Below the pieces are notes generated by a model, which saw only the letters and a program-made list of their open reading frames with translations, did not search any database and was not told the origin of the DNA. A program made the position numbers and the translations under genes. From Balaenoptera acutorostrata (Eukaryota; Chordata; Mammalia; Artiodactyla; Balaenopteridae), in the NCBI RefSeq assembly GCF_949987535.1, contig NC_080067.1, positions 82,547,985 to 82,611,984 on the forward strand: 64,000 nucleotides of DNA, in the 5' to 3' direction. This document shows positions 58,301 through 64,000 of the stretch, piece after piece (position 1 is the first letter of the stretch; every line of letters begins with the position of its first letter).

Positions 58301-61018
58301 CTGAACCAGGATAGATGACCTTGAGGAAGGGGAAGAGGGGAACTTGAGCCTGAGAACTGGACCTCACAACTAGGAAAAGGGGGGCAGATTAAGAAGCAGC
58401 TTGGAAAAACCCGCCAGTACCCTGCCCCAAATCTAGATTACCAACCGAGGAGGAAGGGGGATAAAATATCAAAGAGAGAGAGAGAGAGGGAGTTTGCCAC
58501 TTGATCACTCTACAGACTACAGATCTAGAAATTACAGTTTTAAGTGATCTTCTCTCTATGTGTGCATGTTATCCTGTACTTTGGGCATTGATTGGAACAT
58601 CCCACAGCCTGGTCCTACCTGTCACCTGCTGGCCCCCTACTCACCCTGACTCTCAGGGCCCACTAGGATTCTGCTGTGAAATGATGAGTTCCTTGAGGTC
58701 AGGGAGCCATCTTATCTTAATACAAATCTAGCACTTTACATTGATACAAGGTTCCAGACTCAGAGGCAGGACTGGAACTCAGGTCTCCTGCCCCTCCCCA
58801 CCCAGCCCAGTGGGTATAAACCAATTTTATTCTTTACAAAAAAAGAAAAAAAATCCAACCATGACTTTTTGCTTCCCCTGATGTAGTAAAGCCTTATGCA
58901 GGGATTGGATGAGAAAAAACTGGAAGCTCACATAGGATGTCCAGGAATCCCAAGGAATATCCAGAAAGCCCTGATCCCTGAGTGTGGGTCTGAAAAGGGG
59001 AAGGGGAGCCCCAGCAAAGGGGCAGAGGGCTAGCAGACATTTAGGGAGGATCAGCGTGGCAAGGCTGTAGATTGGTGGATGGAGTGTGTACAGTTGGGAA
59101 GAAGATGCTCTCGGGTCCAATTCTTTTGAACATTCATCATGATACTCCTGTTCTTAATCTTGGCCACCCTCCTCTATCCCACAGGGAAAGCCAAGAAGAT
59201 ATCAATTCAGGTCAATACCATACAGTCAACGAATTCACTACTTTCATTGAGGATTGAGGTGGTAGAATGGACACAGAAGGCAAAGGACAAGATCCCTGAT
59301 TAGAAGTGCATGTCTCCTTGTTATATATAGCCTTAAAGGACCCAGGGCTGAGCTTCAATGCCCCACCACCCACACCCCCAGCAGCTAGATGTTCCCCATG
59401 GTCCTCAAGTGTTGGCTCTGTTACTGAGTGGATACAAGTAAATAAGACCAACAGTGGGACTAAACTCACATATTCACTATTGATCGAGCACCTATTATGT
59501 GCCAGGTACTAGGAGCTATGGATGCAACAGTAGATAAGACATGTCTCTGATCTCCAGGATGGAGGTGAATCAGCGTGACTAGGAAAACACAATTACTAGC
59601 ATTGCCTCCACTGCTGTGATAGAATTTATTGTGGGGATTTTTTTCCTGTGGGTTTGTTCAGGTGACCTGACAGCTAATATGAAGTTGTCCAAAGGACTTG
59701 GGGTCTAGGGTTTGGGGGAGGGCTAAGAGGGCTAGTATTCCACCACCTTAGCTCTTCCCTCAGCACCAAGTCCCCTCTCCATGCCTCAGATTCCTCACTC
59801 ATCAAGTGGGGCTGAACACCTACCTTGTACCTGTGGTGTGGACAGAGGCAAAGCCAGGTACCTGAAGATCTGAGGAAGAGAACTATTGGGAGGGAGTATT
59901 TGGTTATTTATACATCAGTGTCTGAACCCCAGTGAGTCTTGCGATCATCCTTTGCCTCATCCAGTCACCTTGATCACTAGCTTGTCTTCGTCACCTGGTG
60001 ACTCTGTGTGTGTTTGTGTGTGTGTGTGTGTTGGAAATAATGAATGAGTTTTCTTCACATTCAGATCTTTGCATTTGAGTTTAGCCATCACTAAGTTGGT
60101 CTTAAATTTATGACAAAGCTTAACTAACTTGTCTTAAATGTATGACTAGAAGCCAAAGCAAGTGTCTTGACTAATGGAGTTTCATTGAATTGACTGAACT
60201 GAGCTCTTCTTTTAGAGCTTATGTGGGCAACACGTGGATTTCACTGGCATACTGCTGTGTTTTTGTGGACCTCCCTCTCTCTGACTTTTGGTTTGATGAC
60301 ATCTGCCTTAGCTGAGGAGATGGCTCTCTGATGGGTAGTCTGGAAGGGGATCTTTGTGTATGTCACTTTCTATCTCAGATGGAGGAATCTCCTCCAAGAT
60401 TTTCTTTCTGAAAAAAATTCCCCTATAACCTGCTTAAATGCTAGAAAGTACCAGCTGGGAGCAGAGTTCTGAAAGGGAAGGGGGGTGCCAAACATTCTGT
60501 GGCTCTGCCATGTCTGCTTCCCTCCCTCTGCTTTAGTGAGCATGAGAGATGAAAACCAAACCTTGCAGAATGCACTCTTTAATCCTGACATTAGTCAGGG
60601 GCTCACCAATGAGCAATGACTACACTTGGTACCTCCAGAGTGGGAAAAGGAAAAAAAGATGGCTTCCTATCCAATTTGCAGCTCGGAACAGTGGGGAAAG
60701 CAGGATGAGGGACCTGGGAGGGATGGTGACTGGGCATGGGAGGGTTTGACCTTGAGCACACTTCCCAACAGTTGGGCTTCGGATCCTCCTCCACTCTGAC
60801 TTGAAACAGGAGAACAAGGATTCCGTTAGGCTTCCCCTGAGCTTTAAAGACAGTGCTGTGTGCTGAGTCCCACCGTGACACTTCCCTCATTGATCTGCGG
60901 TTAATAAGGGTGACTTAATCAGACTTGCACCTGGAACTCGTTTGAATTTGAAGCCTTGTCCGTACTATCAGAATGTCTTTGCATTTGAACCAAGAATGTC
61001 TCTGGCCTGTTCTGTGAT
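58301..61018. other. Probable intron 1 of the plus-strand gene
   Basis: Contains a short (GA)n near 58473-58491, GT repeats at 60005-60031 and C-rich and AT-rich single-copy DNA. A weak acceptor-like 'tctatcccacag' ends at about 59184, but the sequence after it is too short and ambiguous to call an exon. Confidence 0.4.
60005..60031. repeat. (GT)n microsatellite
   Basis: About 13 GT units with one TTT interruption. Confidence 0.88.
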
Positions 61019-61031
61019 AAGAAGGGCTGGT

Positions 61032-61393
61032 GGGCTTCCCTGGTGGCGCAGTGGTTGAGAATCTGCCTGCTAATGCAGGGGACACAGGTTCGAGCCCTGG
61101 TCTGGGAGGATCCCACATGCCGCGGAGCGGCTGGGCCCGTGAGCCACAACTACTGAGCCTGCGCGTCTGGAGCCTGTGCCCCGCAACGGGAGAGGCTGCG
61201 ATAGTGAAAGGCCCGCGCACCGCGATGAAGAGTGGCCCCCACTTGCCGTAACTAGAGAAAGCCCTCGCACGAACCGAAGACCCAACACAGCCAAAAATAA
61301 AAATAAAATAAATAAATAAAGTAGCTATAAAAAAAAAAAAAAAAAAAAAACTAAAAAACACAGGACTCCTGGGTTCTAAGTCCAACTCTATCA

Positions 61394-61426
<33 letters not shown>
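61032..61426 (+). mobile_element. CHR-type SINE, long form, with apparent 3' transduction
   Basis: Complete SINE body with TAAA tail to about 61320. It is followed by gtagctat and a 22-A run, then about 45 bp of unique sequence (61351-61395, including acacaggactcctgggttct) and a second A run of about 32. The exact 13-bp target-site duplication aagaagggctggt (61019-61031 and 61427-61439) encloses the body, both A runs and the unique piece. The whole unit was therefore inserted in one event. Confidence 0.93.
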
Positions 61427-61430
<4 letters not shown>

Positions 61431-61439
61431 AGGGCTGGT

Positions 61440-62464
61440 ACTGGAGGATGGCTGGTGACCATCTGTTCTGCTATCTCCTGAGGATCAAATTAGAGGAGAT
61501 AGGTTTAAATTCCCCAAGGAGGAAGCTGGGTTAGAAACAAGGGAGGCTTCTCCATCTTGAATGGAGATTACCATCACTTCTTGATTTTCCGGGAGTGGTT
61601 CATTTCTTTTTTTGTGGATTATTTGTGGGGAATATTTAGTCTCAGGCCAGTTTCTAGTTACAGCCAGCCCCACTGTTGGAAACCCACCTTAATGCCAGTA
61701 TCTTCAGAAAGTGCGTTGTCCTTTTAGCCTCCACCTGAGCCAAACATCATTAGGAAGGTAAATCTGCTATATATCAGGTATATGTGTGTATGTAAATATA
61801 CTCATATACATCCACATGTAAACACAGATACAATGCATTGCAAAGCTATGTTACAGTTTGATCATCCAGTATTTTGAGTTACCTGTGGCTCTGTTCTGCC
61901 AGAATTGACAGGAGGCAACTTCAGGGAAATGTCTGGTAGGGTAGCAATTTAGATCCATCCCTACTTGCCATCCGCACTGGTCCACCTGAGCCAAAACTCC
62001 CTCCTTGCTGCCCTAGTCATTGCCCTGAAGGCCCCCCAAGGAGCCCTGCTTTAAGGAGTACAAAAGAGCCTCAGTTGGCTCTTAATTATTCAGGGATAGG
62101 TGGATCCAGTGGGTAAAGCACCTGACCCAGGACTCTTATTTCCCTTCTTTTGGTGGCTTGAGTAACTTTATACCTGTAGTGAGAAGCTGGGGAGATCTTA
62201 TCATTTAATACCAACTTTTGTTTCTAGCAGCCTCTTCCCTCTGCTCCTCTTCCCTCAAGACACCTGAGGGAAACTAGGAGCCCTCTGAGAGGCCTCATCC
62301 GCCCAAAGCAGACTGCCTTTAAGGTTCACACCTTGCTCTGTTGGCTGGGGTGTGTTTCTGCCCAAAAGCAGGAGAGAGGAAAATACCGCTAGCTCCGGCT
62401 TCTGCAGAGTCAGATCCCTGTAGATTTCCCAGCATCTTGATTTTCTTCCCTCTCCCGTTTGTAG
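61440..62464. other. Probable intron of the plus-strand gene
   Basis: Single-copy DNA with no repeat or gene recognised. It ends at the acceptor-like pyrimidine tract before 62465. Confidence 0.4.
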
Positions 62465-62561
62465 AGCCACCTGCACTTGATTTTATGGAGTCAGCTAGTA
62501 ACCTGGGCCCCATCAAGAGTCTGAGCGAAGAGGAGTCTAAGCCAAGAGTAGTGTCCTTGTG
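62465..62561 (+). CDS. Candidate exon with initiator ATG (unidentified gene)
   Basis: A good acceptor (ttttcttccctctcccgtttgtag, AG at 62463-62464) opens the segment. An ATG at 62485 begins MESASNLGPI, followed by KSLSEEESKPRVVSL, and a GTAAAA donor starts at 62562. Without splicing the frame stops at the TAA within the donor. The Ser/Glu-rich sequence looks like a cytoplasmic or nuclear N-terminus. The ATG context is only moderate (T at -3, G at +4). It would be exon 2 of the gene that starts in the CpG island at 56.5 kb. I do not recognise the protein. Confidence 0.35.
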
Positions 62562-63150
62562 GTAAAAGCTCCCAAACAAGTCAGCTCAAAGGAGCACTTC
62601 TGTGAATGTCCCCCAAGGCTGAGGGTCATTTTCCTGCATAGACCAGGTGCCTTGGGGCCATCTGCTCCCTTTTAGCATCTCTCTAGCTTCCAGAGTGGGT
62701 CTCTCTTCACATGTTGGGCTCAGTCTAGAGAGCAAGGCTCAAGTCAACTCTGTATACGGGTAACAGTAGCTTGGTCCCACTCAACTCTAATTCACTGGCT
62801 CCTTCAGAATCACCTGGAACGCTTTGAAAAAAATATAGACGACCAGCCCGTAATTAAGTCAGAATCCCTGAGATTGGAGCCTGGGCATTGATTTTTTTTT
62901 TTTTTTGAGCTCCTAAAATGCAACCATGGTTGAGAGCCACTGACCTAAATCTTTCCTAGGTTCTACCTGGCCTCACGCCAATGGCATGCAGATCTGCTTT
63001 GCCCTCAGCCCTTCACAACAGCCGGGTACCAGCTAGAGCTCCTGGCATTCAGATCATAGCTACTGTTTGTGTTCCTGTGTTCTGAATTTAATGACTTTTT
63101 TATTATAAGCTGATTGTGGGAGCTTCCTTCTAGTGTAACTCCGTTGTGAT
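62562..63150. other. Noncoding DNA
   Basis: Contains a T14 run near 62893 inside an old-repeat-like context ('aatcacctggaacgctttg', 'ccctgagattggagcctggg'). No gene was recognised. Confidence 0.4.
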
Positions 63151-63444
63151 CATTTTTTTTCTTAAAAAGCATTTATAAAAGTAATGCATTCAGCATTTTG
63201 GGGTATTTCCTTCTAGATATGTAACAAAACTGTGATTGTACTGTGTTGTTTTGTAGCCAACCCTTTTCATTTAATCACATGTTGTGATAATTTCCCCATG
63301 TCTTAAGTATCCTTCTCAAATGGGCTTTTCACCGGCTGCCCGGTATTGCATCTCATGGATGTGCCGTAATTCCTTGAACGAATCCCGTGTGGGTTGGACA
63401 TGCAGATCGCAAACCACTTTTTACTGTTACAAATAATGCTGCAG
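63150..63444 (-). repeat. Old LINE 3'-end remnant, left part
   Basis: Antisense old LINE tail ('gtaatgcattcagcattttgg', 'cccttttcatttaatcac'), interrupted by the SINE at 63445-63767 and resuming with 'gaacatccttgtctataaatc'. It is related to the piece at 8720-9160. Confidence 0.55.
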
Positions 63445-63767
63445 GGCTTCCCTGGTGGCGCAGTGGTTGAGAATCTGCCTGCCAATGCAGGGGACACGGG
63501 TTCGAGCCCTGGTCTGGGAAGATCCCACATGCCGCGGAGCAACTGGACCCGTGAGCCACAACTACTGAGCCTGCGCGTCTGGAGCCTGTGCTCCGCAACA
63601 AGAGAGGCCGCGATGGTGAGAGGCTCGCGCACCGCGATGAAGAGCGGTCCCCACTCGCCGCAACTAGAGAAAGCCCTCGCACAGAAACGAAGACTCAACA
63701 CAGTCATAAATAAATAAATAAATAAATAAATAAAAAGAACGTGAATTTCTAAAAAAATAATAATAAT
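63445..63767 (+). mobile_element. CHR-type SINE, long form, with tail extension
   Basis: Full-length copy with a clear B box (gggttcgagccc) and TAAA repeats. It then has agaacgtgaatttct and a second A-rich run, the same extension as in the copy at 18547-18864. The exact 13-bp target-site duplication aataatgctgcag is at 63432-63444 and 63768-63780. Confidence 0.95.
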
Positions 63768-63900
63768 AATAATGCTGCAGTGAACATCCTTGTCTATAAA
63801 TCTTTGTGCCTATTGATGATTATTTCCTCAGAGCAGATTTCTAGAAGTGGAATATTTATGCTTCTTTTTAACAGGGACCATTTAGACAACTTTTGACTGA
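63768..63900 (-). repeat. Old LINE 3'-end remnant, right part
   Basis: Continuation after the SINE: 'aacatccttgtctataaatc' and 'gatttctagaagtggaatatt'. Confidence 0.55.
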
Positions 63901-64000
63901 CTTCCTAGAGCAATAAAAAATATTCATATTCAGAGCTGGAAAAACAAACTATTTTTACTGAACTTTGCTGAGGCATCAGCCTGGCTTCTTCACCCTTATC

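Noticed and set aside
63445..63530. tRNA-like heads of the SINEs as possible tRNA genes
   Set aside because: Box A and box B are present, but the sequences do not fold into a full tRNA and are followed by SINE bodies with A-rich tails and target-site duplications.
1..64000. CRISPR arrays, bacterial operons or mitochondrial insertions
   Set aside because: The direct repeats present are microsatellites or dispersed SINEs. No regularly spaced repeats, ribosome-binding-site-led gene strings or mitochondrial gene segments were recognised.

Overview
This is mammalian nuclear DNA. The repeat content points to a cetacean, or at least to the whale/hippo group. The window carries about 17 copies of tRNA-Glu-derived CHR-type SINEs, in short (CHR-1-like) and long (CHR-2-like) forms. 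It also carries artiodactyl-type L1 ends and old MIR, L2 and MaLR elements. I saw no Bov-B or Bov-tA repeats, which argues against a ruminant. No bacterial or organellar gene, CRISPR array or functional tRNA/rRNA gene was found.

Layout. 1-10.7 kb is mostly single-copy DNA with scattered SINEs, ancient repeats and a CA tract. 10.79-11.65 kb is a CpG island and promoter. It has a ZNF143-type site, an NRF1-like site and a first coding exon on the minus strand: 16 codons, signal-peptide-like, ending at a splice donor. That gene, which I could not name, would run off to the left. 11.9-19 kb is a patchwork of L1 3' ends with nested LTRs and SINEs. 19-32 kb is intergenic or intronic DNA with MaLR LTRs, MIR, L2 and SINEs.

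32.5-39.6 kb is the most structured region. A gammaretrovirus-like endogenous provirus (33864-39492) has both LTRs, a GTAC target-site duplication, a polypurine tract and the remains of env. It sits inside an older minus-strand, coding-like fragment that was also hit by a SINE. Inside the proviral env is a 54-bp perfect inverted repeat around an (AAT)17 tract, which is the most unusual local structure in the window. 39.6-55.8 kb is again repeat-rich noncoding DNA, including an LTR at 41.7-42.26 kb followed by a tRNA-Glu-like SINE.

55.85-58.3 kb is a second, larger CpG island. Its best reading is a plus-strand noncoding first exon ending at a GTGAGT donor at 56771. A candidate internal or initiator exon of the same strand lies at 62465-62561. 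The two CpG-island genes point away from each other, with about 45 kb of repeat-dense DNA between them.

Most long open frames here are by-products of GC-rich islands, SINEs or microsatellites. No complete protein-coding gene is contained in the window. Gene names are left blank because none could be recognised with confidence. Repeat family names come from remembered consensus features, not from a database search. All coordinates of old repeats are approximate.
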